The notes under the pieces: generated by a model
The model's database searches: none
What the model was told of the DNA's origin: nothing
What the model saw: only the letters and a program-made list of their open reading frames with translations
Source of the DNA: Collinsella aerofaciens
GTDB lineage: Bacteria; Actinomycetota; Coriobacteriia; Coriobacteriales; Coriobacteriaceae
Assembly (NCBI RefSeq): GCF_028209395.1
Contig: NZ_JAQLDQ010000012.1
Location: 2,467-58,380 of the forward strand
Direction: 5' to 3'
DNA length: 55,914 nucleotides
Shown: positions 1 to 9,800 of the stretch, piece after piece
Numbering within the stretch: position 1 is the stretch's first letter
Layout: every line of letters begins with the position of its first letter
Made by a program: the position numbers and the translations under genes

Positions 1-608
1 GGAATAAAGCAGATGTCCTCGCTTTCGGCCTTCTGGGCGTTGGTAAAGCCCTGCTCGGCGGCTATGCGGCGCACGTCGCGCTCTTTGTCTAGGCCTGCCA
101 GCGGAAAGATCGTGTGCGCCAGGCGCTCCTGCGTGAGCGAATACAAAAAGTAGCTTTGGTCCTTTTTAGGGTCCTCGCCGCGATGCAGCTGCCAGGTGCC
201 GTCTGCCGCCTGGCTTGTTTTGGCGTAATGGCCCGTGGCGATGTAGTCGCAGCCCATGTCCAGCGCTGCATCGAGCAGCGCGCCAAACTTAATGTGGCGG
301 TTGCAGATAATGCACGGATTGGGCGTCAGCCCCTCCTGGTAGGCGTTCATAAAACGCTCGACAACGTTGCGGTCGAAGGTTTGCTGCAAGTCGAGCACGT
401 GATGGGGTATCCCCAGGCGCTCGGCGACGGCCTTTGCATCGGCGATGTCGTGGTCGACCTTACTCATGCCCGTGGCGGGATCGGGCGCGGGGCAGGTGAG
501 GCGCATGGTGGCACCGACACATTCGTAACCCTGACTTTTGAGCAGATACGCGGTCACGCTGGAATCGACGCCGCCGCTCATGGCGACGAGCACGCGCTTG
601 TTGTGCAT
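1..608 (-). CDS. mnmA: tRNA-specific 2-thiouridylase MnmA (C-terminus outside window)
   Basis: This enzyme thiolates U34 of the tRNAs for Lys, Glu and Gln, taking sulfur from a cysteine-desulfurase relay. The start ATG lies at 608-606, nine bases after AAGGAG. The N-terminus MHNKRVLVAMSGGVDSS holds the PP-loop SGGVDS at residues 11-16. The motif NPCIICNR follows, with cysteines at about 99 and 102. The last visible residues, SEDICFIP, carry the second catalytic-type cysteine near residue 199. About 202 of the usual 360 or so residues are present; the rest runs off the left edge. It lies downstream of cysK on the same strand, but a terminator-like hairpin separates the two, so co-transcription is doubtful. 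A sulfur-handling tRNA enzyme beside cysteine synthase and an Rrf2 regulator is a sensible grouping. Confidence 0.95.
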   Translation of the reverse strand, partial: MHNKRVLVAMSGGVDSSVTAYLLKSQGYECVGATMRLTCPAPDPATGMSKVDHDIADAKAVAERLGIPHHVLDLQQTFDRNVVERFMNAYQEGLTPNPCIICNRHIKFGALLDAALDMGCDYIATGHYAKTSQAADGTWQLHRGEDPKKDQSYFLYSLTQERLAHTIFPLAGLDKERDVRRIAAEQGFTNAQKAESEDICFI

Positions 609-640
609 GAGGAGGTTCTCCTTGGTGGCATGTGGCCAAA

Positions 641-676
641 AAAGAAAAGCGGCGCGGGAGGCTGGTTCCGCGCCGC
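641..676 (-). terminator. Rho-independent terminator after cysK
   Basis: A 9-bp perfect GC-rich stem (649-657 with 668-676) has a 10-nt loop. On the minus strand it is followed by a T-rich run (CTTTTCTTTTTT). It lies 114 bases after the cysK stop and just before the mnmA Shine-Dalgarno. Confidence 0.75.
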
Positions 677-789
677 AGACATTGTAGCAAGTTCGGACGT
701 CTCGTGGGGCATCCTGTTGGGATGAGGTCAGACTGCCAGAAGAGAGGGGAGACCGGCGTGCCTTGGACTCGTTCTAAGAACGAGAAGCT

Positions 790-1728
<939 letters not shown>

Positions 1729-1797
1729 GGTGAACCTCCAAAGTGTTCAAATGACTGGATACCGTGTGGTTTTACGGTGTGTGTGGCAGCGAAACCC

Positions 1798-1815
1798 ACA
1801 AACCTTATAGGTTGT
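1798..1815. promoter_or_regulatory. Near-palindromic operator candidate in cysK leader
   Basis: ACAAACCTTATAGGTTGT is an almost symmetric site just downstream of the predicted cysK transcription start. Its position would suit a repressor such as the divergently encoded Rrf2 protein. No binding evidence; symmetry and position only. Confidence 0.4.
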
Positions 1816-1835
1816 TCGTTTTGCTGTTGGCAAGC

Positions 1836-1864
1836 ATAGTAGACACCAAAGCCTAGTAACGCAA
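1836..1864 (-). promoter_or_regulatory. Promoter of cysK
   Basis: On the minus strand a TTGCGT -35 (1864-1859) is separated by exactly 17 bp from a TACTAT -10 (1841-1836). The transcript would start near 1829 and carry a leader of about 100 nt. Confidence 0.55.
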
Positions 1865-1981
1865 TAGGAAATAGAAGATTATTACGAGTCGATTAACCAT
1901 CTTGACGGGAATAGGTATTTTCAAAACCAATTTTTCGGCTAGAATTTCTACGAATTAAAAGACCGAAAGGCAGCTATATAT

Positions 1982-2410
1982 ATGTTGGTTTCCACAAAGG
2001 GCAGATATGCCCTGCGCGTTATGGTCGACCTGGCCGAGCACCAGGCGACAGGCCGTATCCCGCTTAAAGAGATTGCGGCGCGTCAGGGTATTTCGGAGAA
2101 GTACCTCGAGAATATTCTGGCTACGCTCGTGCGCGCCAACATGCTCTCGGGCATGCGCGGCAAGGGCGGCGGCTATGTGCTCACGCGCCCGCCCGAGCAG
2201 TACACGGTGGGCGAGATCTTGCGCCTGACCGAGGGCAGCCTGGCGCCGGTCGCCTGCCTGGATGGCGACTGCAAGGGTTGTTCGCGCTCTGACGAGTGCC
2301 CCACGCTCGACGTGTGGAAGAACCTGGACAAGCTTATCAACGACTACCTCGACGGTGTGACGCTCGATCAACTTGTCGCTCCCAACGAAGGCTACGACTA
2401 CGTGATCTAG
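1982..2410 (+). CDS. Rrf2-family transcriptional regulator (IscR/CymR-like)
   Basis: A 142-residue Rrf2-type winged helix-turn-helix protein. Residues 1-65 form the DNA-binding domain: STKGRYALRVMVDLAEH, then the recognition helix around SEKYLENILATL, then the wing GKGGGYVLTRP. The middle carries four cysteines, C92, C97, C100 and C106 (ACLDGDCKGCSRSDEC). These resemble the cysteine cluster by which IscR-type members bind an iron-sulfur cluster, though the spacing differs, so cofactor binding is inferred. It is divergent from cysK, which suggests control of cysteine or Fe-S metabolism. A TAGAAT -10-like hexamer lies upstream near 1939, without a clear -35. A strong terminator follows at 2479. 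Confidence 0.9.
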   Translation: MLVSTKGRYALRVMVDLAEHQATGRIPLKEIAARQGISEKYLENILATLVRANMLSGMRGKGGGYVLTRPPEQYTVGEILRLTEGSLAPVACLDGDCKGCSRSDECPTLDVWKNLDKLINDYLDGVTLDQLVAPNEGYDYVI

Positions 2411-2478
2411 CCCACCTGCCATTTGGGGACGGGGTGGAAATGGCAGATTCTCTCGCCCTTTGAGACTTGGCAAATAAG

Positions 2479-2515
2479 AAGGCCGCCCATTTTTGTGATG
2501 GGCGGCCTTCGTTTT
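2479..2515 (+). terminator. Terminator after the Rrf2 gene, possibly bidirectional
   Basis: A 12-bp perfect stem (AAGGCCGCCCAT at 2479-2490, complement at 2498-2509) with a 7-nt loop, followed by CGTTTTG. It lies between convergent genes, and the A/T-rich flanks could let it serve the minus-strand gene ending at 2551 as well. Confidence 0.85.
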
Positions 2516-2550
2516 GGGCTGTTGAGACGGGCGCGGCCGGAATGGCCGTT

Positions 2551-2916
2551 TTAGCCCTCGGCGATGCTGTCGAGGATGCTGCGCATGATGGACACCAGGA
2601 TGCTGCCCATAAAGGCCGATCCAAAGCTGGCGATGGAGATGCCCGCGCCCAGCAGATTGACCGACAGATAGCTGGCCAGCTCGAGCATAAAGCTGTTGAC
2701 TACGAGCTGAAAAATACCCAGCGTAATGATCGTGAGCGGCAGCGAGATAACCGTCAGGAACGGCTTGACGAGCGAATCGACGATGTTCAGGAACAGTCCC
2801 ACGAAGGCAAAGCAGACCCAGGCGTCGGCCATGCCGAAGGGCTGAATGCCGGGGACGAGAAACGTTGCGATCGCGATGGCGATTGAGGTCAAAAGCCAGT
2901 TGAGCATAAAGCGCAT
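2551..2916 (-). CDS. Small four-helix membrane protein, phage-holin superfamily IV type (PF04020-like)
   Basis: This 121-residue protein is almost entirely hydrophobic, with four predicted membrane segments (about residues 5-25, 30-52, 55-80 and 88-112). The pattern matches the widespread chromosomal family named after mycobacteriophage holins (PF04020), e.g. NIVDSLVKPFLTVISLPLTI between segments 2 and 3. Members are common single genes in actinobacteria and firmicutes, and most are not part of a prophage; no phage genes are nearby. The ATG at 2916 is preceded by AAAGGA. The function is not established. It converges on the Rrf2 gene across a shared terminator. Confidence 0.85.
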   Translation of the reverse strand: MRFMLNWLLTSIAIAIATFLVPGIQPFGMADAWVCFAFVGLFLNIVDSLVKPFLTVISLPLTIITLGIFQLVVNSFMLELASYLSVNLLGAGISIASFGSAFMGSILVSIMRSILDSIAEG

Positions 2917-3239
2917 GGTGTGAATCCTTTCTTGCGCATGGCGTGGTGAGGGAGCGTGAGAGGCACATGCCTTTGCAACTCGGACAGATGCTCGGGCACG
3001 GCTCTGTTTGGGCGCCCATTGTCTCAGATATTCGTGGAGCTTGCGTGCGCATTCGGTTTCAAAACGGCGTTCGTCCTAGAAAACGCGCCGCTGGCAGAGA
3101 GTTTTGTCGCTTTAGTTTGGTGGTGTGCTAAACTGCTACGGGCAAAAGCCACAGGCGTTGCCCTATTGCATAGAACGGGCGAACGATGCCCGATGTCAGT
3201 ATCAACTTCGATGCCTTATGGCGGGTTTGGCGGTGATCG
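2917..3239. other. Intergenic region between divergent genes
   Basis: No convincing gene in these 323 bases. A short plus-strand open frame from about 2956 has unlike composition and no Shine-Dalgarno. A weak promoter candidate for the downstream TrpR-like gene is TTGTCG (3104-3109), 19 bp, TAAACT (3129-3134). Confidence 0.5.
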
Positions 3240-3539
3240 ATGAATATCGAGAACATGTTTGACAAGCCTGATGTCAAGCAGCTGGTCCACGCATTTAGTC
3301 TTTTGGATGACGAGAAGGATATCCAAGCGTTTTTGACCGATATCTGCACGCCGCGCGAGATCTGCGATCTTTCGCAACGTCTGCAGGTTGCGCGCTATCT
3401 GGATGAGGGCGAGCCTTATGTTGAGGTTCAGGCCCGCACCGGCGCTTCGTCCACTACGGTGAGCCGCGTTTCAAAGGCGCTGAACGGCGAGTACGGCGGC
3501 TATCGCAAGATCCTCATCAAGCTGGAGGATGGCGAGTAG
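3240..3539 (+). CDS. TrpR-like transcriptional regulator, YerC/YecD family
   Basis: A 99-residue helical DNA-binding protein of the Trp-repressor superfamily. The C-terminal half holds the TrpR-type helix-turn-helix: TPREICDLSQRLQVARYL, then EVQARTGASSTTVSRVSKAL, then a short tail GGYRKILIKL. The family is widespread in Gram-positives, and its effector is generally unassigned. It lacks the tryptophan repressor's own context here, with no trp genes nearby. The start is the ATG at 3240, where MNIENMFDKPDVKQL matches the family N-terminus; its ribosome site (GGCGGTGAT) is weak. It is followed at once by a terminator, so it is probably monocistronic and independent of the helicase-nuclease genes. 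Confidence 0.88.
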   Translation: MNIENMFDKPDVKQLVHAFSLLDDEKDIQAFLTDICTPREICDLSQRLQVARYLDEGEPYVEVQARTGASSTTVSRVSKALNGEYGGYRKILIKLEDGE

Positions 3540-3566
3540 GCCAGCGACAACAAACGAATTGTGCAG

Positions 3567-3592
3567 AACCGTTCCTTCGGGGGCGGTTTTTA
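3567..3592 (+). terminator. Terminator after the TrpR-like gene
   Basis: ACCGTTCC-TTCG-GGGGCGGT stem with a stable UUCG-type tetraloop followed by five T residues. Confidence 0.85.
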
Positions 3593-3724
3593 TATGCCCG
3601 CAATCGGCTGGTGCGTTGGGGTCAGGTTGCTTTGCACCAAAACATGGAGCTGAGGTAGCAATCTGTCCGCGTGGGCGGGTAGGATGGAAGCATTGAATAT
3701 TGCGAACGGTTTGAGTGGAGGACC

Positions 3725-6700
3725 ATGCCTGTTCGAATCTATACCACCAACGCCGGCGCGGATTTGAGCGATGCCGAGGCGGCGCTGCTTGCCGACCTTA
3801 TTGCCCGCCACGGGCGTGCCGTGCTGCTGGCGCCAACGTTTGCCGAGCTCGACCTGTGCCGTCATGATGCGGCGGAAGCCGGCGTTTCGCTGGGTATTGA
3901 CTACAAGACGCCTACATCGTGTGTTCGCTCGCTTTGGGAGCTTTTGGGCGACGGGCGCGGTTTCGTCGACAACCTGCAGCGCCAGATGCTGTTTTCGGAC
4001 ATGGTAGCGCGTCTCGACGACGCCGACCTGCAGCCGCTTTCGCGCAGCCAGGGCACGGTGCGTATGCTCGCGCGTATGGCTCGCGATGTGCTGCCGGGTG
4101 TGGCAGGGACAGGTGCCGAGCGTTGCTGCGACAACGTTTGCAAGCCCAAGCCCAGAAGCGACGCCGAGGCTCGCGTGTTTGAACTTTTGTGCGCCTATGC
4201 GCGCGGTTTGGACCGTCGAGATATGGTCGAGCCCTGCGAGGCGGCTGACATTATGGCCGGCGCTTTGGCCGACAACCTGCCGGGGTGCGCCCGCGCCGTT
4301 TGCGTGCGCGGCGTCACGTCATTTACGTATAGCCTGCTCGAGCTGCTGTCCGCCGTGGCAAACAACGGGGGAGAGGTTGTCGTGCTGCTTGCCCGCGAGC
4401 AAGCGGCGATGCGCGAGGAGCTTGCCGCGGCATTTGATGTCCGCGGTGTGCTGTTTGAGATCGCGCCGCTGGACGAGGATGCCGGCGCTCCCGCGATTGC
4501 TCCAAAGTCCGTCGTACGTCCTGCCTTTGTGGAAGTCGCCGGGCCCCATGCCCGTGCCCGTGTCTATGCGGACGTCATCGATAAGATGGTGAAAGCGCGC
4601 AAGGAGTCCAAGGTCAACGATGCCGCCTCCGCACCCGTCGATCCCGTGCGCGTACTCGTGGTGTCCGCCCGGGCACCCCAGCTGTTCGGCGAGCTTGCCG
4701 CTCGTTTGGCGGCGCGCCACGTTGCTGCCGAGACGGCCGAGTTCACGGCGTTTTCCCAATCCATTGCGGGCAGGCAGTTCACGGCGCTCGCCAACCTGAT
4801 CGAGCGTATGAAGGCCGCCGACGAAGGGGCAGCTTCTAAGACTGAGTGGTGGCCCGCTCCGGAGCTTACCGACTGGATTTACAGCCCGCTTTCGGGTGCC
4901 GACGCCGCCAGCGCGCGCACGTTCGACAAGAATATGCGACTGTCGCGCAGCAAGACCACTGCGGGCGTCAAGAGCCTGCTGCAGAGCGTGCAGGGCCAGG
5001 TGAGGGGCGCGCGTAAAGCGGCGAGCGACGAGAACTGGTTTAAGAGCGTGCCGTGCGTGATCTCGGACGTGTTCCAGGCGCTGTGGCGCGACAAACCCGT
5101 GACGGCGCTCAAGGCCATGCTTGCCGTTGCCGAGGCACTGCCCGATCGCGCACTTGGCGGTCTCGACGGTCAGGCCCGTCGCCAGGCGGAGGTGGCCCTG
5201 CTGCGCCACGTCATCGACATCCTTATGAATGACGCCCGTGCGCTCAACGTGTCGCAGGCCGCGACCGTGCCCGTGCTCGATGACATTCGAACCAAGGTGG
5301 ACAAGCGTAGCGCCGCCTACGATTACGAGACCTACGAGGTTGACCGTGCGCCACGCGCCCAGGTTCGCTTTGCTTCGCTTGCCGATGCGGCGGCTCTGCG
5401 CCCCGGCAGCTACGATGCCGTGCTGTTTGCCGATGTCGATCTGGACAGCTATCCGCTCTCACACGAAGAGGGGCCGCTGACCACGCTGACGGCGAGCCTC
5501 GGTCGCGAGGACGTGACGCTTGAGCCTGCGGCCTTGCTGCGCGCACGCTTTGGCCGCGCGATACAAGCGTCGCGTGGTCCGGTTACGCTCGCCCGTGTGA
5601 CCCACGATCGTCAGGCGCGCGAGTGCTATCCGGCGGCCGTGTGGACCGAGTTGCGGGCGCATGCCGAGGCCGCTAACGATGCTAAGGCCGCTGACGCCGA
5701 CAAGGCCGCTGACGACGCTAAGGCCGTTGGCGCCGACAAGGCGAAGTGTGTGGGTGAGGGCGATATCGTAAGGGACTTCGATCCCGCGGCAGGCGAAGGT
5801 CTTAGGCGCGAGCGCGTGACCTGCGAAGCCCCCCAGCATCTGAGCGATGAAGCCATTCCGTATCTGGTCCTGCGTCGTCGCGATGGCGAGGGCGAGGATG
5901 CGCCGCTGGTGCCGCGCCTGACGTCTGCCTCGCAGATCGAGGCCTATTCGACCTGCCCGCTATGCTGGTTCGTCTCGTACCGCGTGAAGCCCCAGTCGAT
6001 CGACGCTGGCTTTGGCAATATGGAGAAGGGCAACTTTGTCCACGACGTGCTGGAACACTTGCATGCCCGTCTGCCCCAGGAGGGCATGGAGCGCGTGACA
6101 CCCATGAATCTGCCACGCGCGAAGGAGCTGCTGCGCGAGGTCTTTGACGAGACCTTGGCCGAGCATGCGGGCAAGCGCGGTACCGAGGGCCCGCTCGTGC
6201 CGCTCTCCCCGGTGGAGGAGCGCCAGGTGGCCGAGATTTTGCCGCAGCTGGAGGGCGTTCTTGCCTACGAGTCCGAGGCGCTCGCGCCCTTCGCGCCGCG
6301 CTACCTGGAGTTTGCGTTCAACGAGCTCCAGGTCGAGTATGCCGGCTGGCCGCTCGGCGGGCGCATCGACCGCGTGGATGTGGATGCCGAGAATCGCGCC
6401 GTGGTAATCGACTACAAGCATCGCACGGGCGTTGAGGAGTTTAAACTCGCCGACCCCACGGTGCGCGACGAGGAATCGGGCGAGGCCGCCATCGACGACC
6501 CGCGGTGGCTGCCGCCCCATACCCAGACGCTTATCTATGCGCAGGCCATGCGCCGGGCGCTGGATCTGGATGCCCGTGCGGCGCTCTATTTTTCGACCAA
6601 GGGCGGCAAACCGGCGCTGCGCGGCGCCGCGAGTGCCGAGCTGCTCGAGGAGGAGCGTGGTGACGGCCGCATCCCGGGGCTTAAGAAGGGCTTTCCCGGC

Positions 6701-6877
6701 GAGGGTGGCAGCATGGACTTCGACGCCCTGCTCGATCGCGTGGAGGCCGGCATCGCCGAGCGCCTGCACGAACTCGAGGCAGGCGACGTTGCCGCCGTCG
6801 ACCCGATGTCGGCTCAGGCCGCGCATGCGCGCTGCTCGTATAACCACGAAGGAACGTTTGTAAGGAGGGACGTGTAG
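3725..6877 (+). CDS. addB: AddB-like PD-(D/E)XK nuclease subunit of a helicase-nuclease complex
   Basis: A 1050-residue protein directly upstream of an AddA-like helicase, with 3 bp between them. By family knowledge it is the second subunit of an AddAB end-resection complex for double-strand break repair. The N-terminal and middle parts are divergent and show no Walker A motif. The C-terminal nuclease domain is clear: H773 in NFVHDVLE, D882 in GGRIDRVD, then D896 and K898 in VVIDYKHR. Typical AddB ties this domain with an Fe-S cluster using one cysteine before it and three after. Here CPLC (C744, C747) precedes it, but only one cysteine (HARCSYNHEG) follows, so the cluster looks incomplete. 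An Ala/Lys/Asp repeat interrupts residues 653-673. GGAGGA precedes the ATG. Confidence 0.88.
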   Translation: MPVRIYTTNAGADLSDAEAALLADLIARHGRAVLLAPTFAELDLCRHDAAEAGVSLGIDYKTPTSCVRSLWELLGDGRGFVDNLQRQMLFSDMVARLDDADLQPLSRSQGTVRMLARMARDVLPGVAGTGAERCCDNVCKPKPRSDAEARVFELLCAYARGLDRRDMVEPCEAADIMAGALADNLPGCARAVCVRGVTSFTYSLLELLSAVANNGGEVVVLLAREQAAMREELAAAFDVRGVLFEIAPLDEDAGAPAIAPKSVVRPAFVEVAGPHARARVYADVIDKMVKARKESKVNDAASAPVDPVRVLVVSARAPQLFGELAARLAARHVAAETAEFTAFSQSIAGRQFTALANLIERMKAADEGAASKTEWWPAPELTDWIYSPLSGADAASARTFDKNMRLSRSKTTAGVKSLLQSVQGQVRGARKAASDENWFKSVPCVISDVFQALWRDKPVTALKAMLAVAEALPDRALGGLDGQARRQAEVALLRHVIDILMNDARALNVSQAATVPVLDDIRTKVDKRSAAYDYETYEVDRAPRAQVRFASLADAAALRPGSYDAVLFADVDLDSYPLSHEEGPLTTLTASLGREDVTLEPAALLRARFGRAIQASRGPVTLARVTHDRQARECYPAAVWTELRAHAEAANDAKAADADKAADDAKAVGADKAKCVGEGDIVRDFDPAAGEGLRRERVTCEAPQHLSDEAIPYLVLRRRDGEGEDAPLVPRLTSASQIEAYSTCPLCWFVSYRVKPQSIDAGFGNMEKGNFVHDVLEHLHARLPQEGMERVTPMNLPRAKELLREVFDETLAEHAGKRGTEGPLVPLSPVEERQVAEILPQLEGVLAYESEALAPFAPRYLEFAFNELQVEYAGWPLGGRIDRVDVDAENRAVVIDYKHRTGVEEFKLADPTVRDEESGEAAIDDPRWLPPHTQTLIYAQAMRRALDLDARAALYFSTKGGKPALRGAASAELLEEERGDGRIPGLKKGFPGEGGSMDFDALLDRVEAGIAERLHELEAGDVAAVDPMSAQAAHARCSYNHEGTFVRRDV
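5681..5743 (+). repeat. 18-bp tandem repeat inside addB
   Basis: About 3.5 copies of an 18-nt unit encode six-residue steps such as AKAADA-DKAADD-AKAVGA. The period is a multiple of three, so copy changes keep the frame. It marks a flexible linker just before the nuclease part. Confidence 0.75.
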
Positions 6878-6880
6878 ACC

Positions 6881-9800
6881 ATGGATCTTTCGACTTTGAT
6901 GCCGCAACAGCTGCAGATCGTCAAAACGCTCGACCGTCCGCTGTTTGTCTCGGCGGGTGCCGGTTCGGGCAAGACCTTTACCCTCACGCGCCGCATCGTC
7001 TACGCGCTCTCGCCCGAATCCGGTCCGTTCGTTGAGCATCTGGACCAGGTGCTCGCCATTACCTTCACCAAAGATGCCGCGGCCGAGATTCGCGACCGCG
7101 TGCGTCGCGCGCTTATCGAAGAGGGTATGGACGAGGAGGCCCTGACCGTCGACGACGCTTGGATCTCGACCATTCACGGTATGTGTTCGCGCATCCTGCG
7201 CGCGCATGCGTTGGAGCTGGGCATCGATCCCGAGTTCACGGTGCTTACCGATACCGATGAGCTTATGGATCAGGCTGTCGAGCATGTGCTGGGGCGCGCG
7301 ACGGCGCCCGATGCCGCGCCTGAGCTCGCCGCCTCGCTTAAGGCCCTCTACGCTTGGTATCCCATGGCGGGCGAGGGCGGGCCGTTTGGCGCCGGTACCA
7401 CCATCAAAGGTCTGGTGCGCGACCTGCTGGAGCTATCGAGCCAGCTGCCGGGCGGCATGGACGATGTGTGCGTGGCGCGCGGCCAGGCCGATACCTCGGC
7501 ACTCGCCGACGCCTATCGCGCGGCGTTGGGTGCGAGCAAGGCCGCGACCGAGAAAGCGCAGGTGGCACTCGATGCCATCGACGCGTTTGAGGCGAGCGGC
7601 AAAACCATGGAGGATGTGGCGCGACTCATGATGTCGTGCAGCATGCCTCGGGCGAGCAAGGCGTTTCCTAAGGAACAGGTGGAGCTGCTCAAGGCCGAGG
7701 CTGCCGATGCGTTTATCAATATCGTGCTGGCCTGCGGTGGTCCCGCGCTCGATGCGCTGGTGGGCCTGGCCCGTTCCGTGGAGGCTGAGTATCGCGCGCT
7801 GAAGGCCGGCCAGTCCGCGCTCGATAACAACGACCTACTGCGTATGGCGTACGAGGCGCTGCGCGACTACCCGGCTATTCGAGCGGCCTATGAGGGTCGC
7901 TTTAAGATGGTCATGATCGATGAGTTCCAGGATACCGACCAGATGCAGGTCGATTTGATCCGTTACCTGACGGGCGCGGGGGAGCGCGCACTGTGCACCG
8001 TAGGCGATGCGCAGCAGTCGATCTACCGCTTCCGTGGTGCCGAGGTCGAGGTGTTCCGTCGCCAGGAGCGCAAGGTGGGTTCGACGACGGCGTCCGAGAC
8101 GGTCGCCACGTCCGATGCCCCCGCCGGCGAGCTCGTCAAGCTTGTACGCAACTTCCGCAGCCACGACGAGGTGCTGCGCTATGTGGCGCGCGTCTTTGAC
8201 GGCGACACCGGTGGTTTGATGCAGGGGTTCTTGGATCTTGAACCGAGCGACGAACGCGAGGACAAGCTCAAGGCGAAGGCATCGCGCCGCCAGGCGATCT
8301 TCGTTGCCGGTGGCAGTACGCAGGAGCGAACGCAGGCGAAAGCTCGCGCGATTGCGGAGCGATTCCAAGCACTCGTTAAAGCGGGCCAGCCCCAGGGCAG
8401 CATGGTCCTGCTGCTGGGCCGCATGACCAACGCCGATGTCTATGCGCAGGCCTTCCGCGACCAAGAGCTCGACTGCGTGATCGCAGGCGGCTCGGTCTTT
8501 GCCCAGGCAGCTGAGGTGCAGACGGTGCGTGCCCTGGTCTGCGCACTCGCCAATCCGGCCGATACGGCGCAGGGCCTTATGCCGCTGCTCGCCTCGCCGA
8601 TGTTTGCGCTCGGCGCCCAGGAGTTCCTGGCGCTGGCGACCAAACTGGACGACCAGACGGGGGAGACCTCGCGCCGCAACATCGATGCGGGCATCATGAG
8701 CGATTCCGATGTGCCGGGTTTGCAAGACTTGCCGCTCGTGACGCGCGCCCGCGAGGTGCTGCGGTATGCGCTTCGTCGCGTGGGCCGCGATTCGTTCGCC
8801 GCCATCGCGCGCGATACTGTCAACGCCTCCGGCTGGTTTGTGCGTCTGGCACAGCGTGGTCCCGAGGGCAAGGCCATTGCCGCCAACGTGCTTAAGGCGC
8901 TCGATGCCGTGGCCGAGGCGGAGGCCGAGTTCGGTAACTCGCCGCGTTCCATTGCGCTTGCCTTCGACCGCTTCTTGGCGGGCAAGGAGGCCCCAGGTGC
9001 CCTCAACGAGGAGGGCGACGGCGCGGTGCGCATCATGACGGTGCATGCCTCCAAGGGCCTGGAGTATCCGGTCGTGGCGGTTGCGGAGTGCTTTGGCGTG
9101 CGTAAGTCTTCGGGTGCGGCTCAGATGGGGCGTGTCGAGGGCGGAGCGCAGGTCGTGGCGCTGCCGGCGCGCTTCGACGGCGTTAAACTCGCGGACGGCA
9201 CGTTCGTAAAGGGCGATGACGTCAAAAAGCAGTTTGAGCATGCGTTTAAGGGTAAGGGCACGTCGCTATGGTTGCCGCCGGAGCTCATGGAGGATGTCTG
9301 CGCGACGGGTTCTCCCGCCGAGGCATTCGTTCGCCTGCGCAACCACGACCTGCAGCTTTCGCTCGAGGAGCGGGCTCGCTTGCTCTATGTCGCCATGACG
9401 CGAGCGCGCGAGCTGGTCATTCTGGCGATGGATGTCGGCGTGAGCCGCGGCAAGGTGACGGCGCCGACCTTCGATGTCGAGACGGATCTGACCTACGACG
9501 TGCTGCGCCGCATTTTGCCGACGGATGCCCTGGACATGCCGCAGCTCGATGCCGACCGCCTGGTGTTCGACAACTCCCAGCCGGGCGACTACGAGCTCAT
9601 TTCGCTCGCGGACTTTTCCTTTGGCGAGCAGTCGTTTGAGGCCAATGCTTCTCTGGATGCCGAGGGCAGGCTTGTCCGCGGCGATGCCGATGCCGCCGAT
9701 AATGCTGCGCACTCAACTGTGCCCGGTCCTGCCGACGCCGAGCCCGATGCGTTTGAGCTCGTGTATCCCCAGGCGGTGGGCGTGCGCATGGGCACCTGCC

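Noticed and set aside
768..784. Palindrome CTCGTTCTAAGAACGAG at the cysK stop
   Set aside because: A symmetric 17-mer with no T run and a one-base loop; not usable as a terminator and no reason to call it an operator.
2551..2916. Evidence of a prophage from the holin-like protein
   Set aside because: This holin superfamily IV type is a common chromosomal membrane protein, and no other phage genes are nearby.
2956..3243. A 95-codon plus-strand frame in the gap before the TrpR-like gene
   Set aside because: No ribosome site, cysteine-rich random-looking translation, and it runs into the next gene's start.
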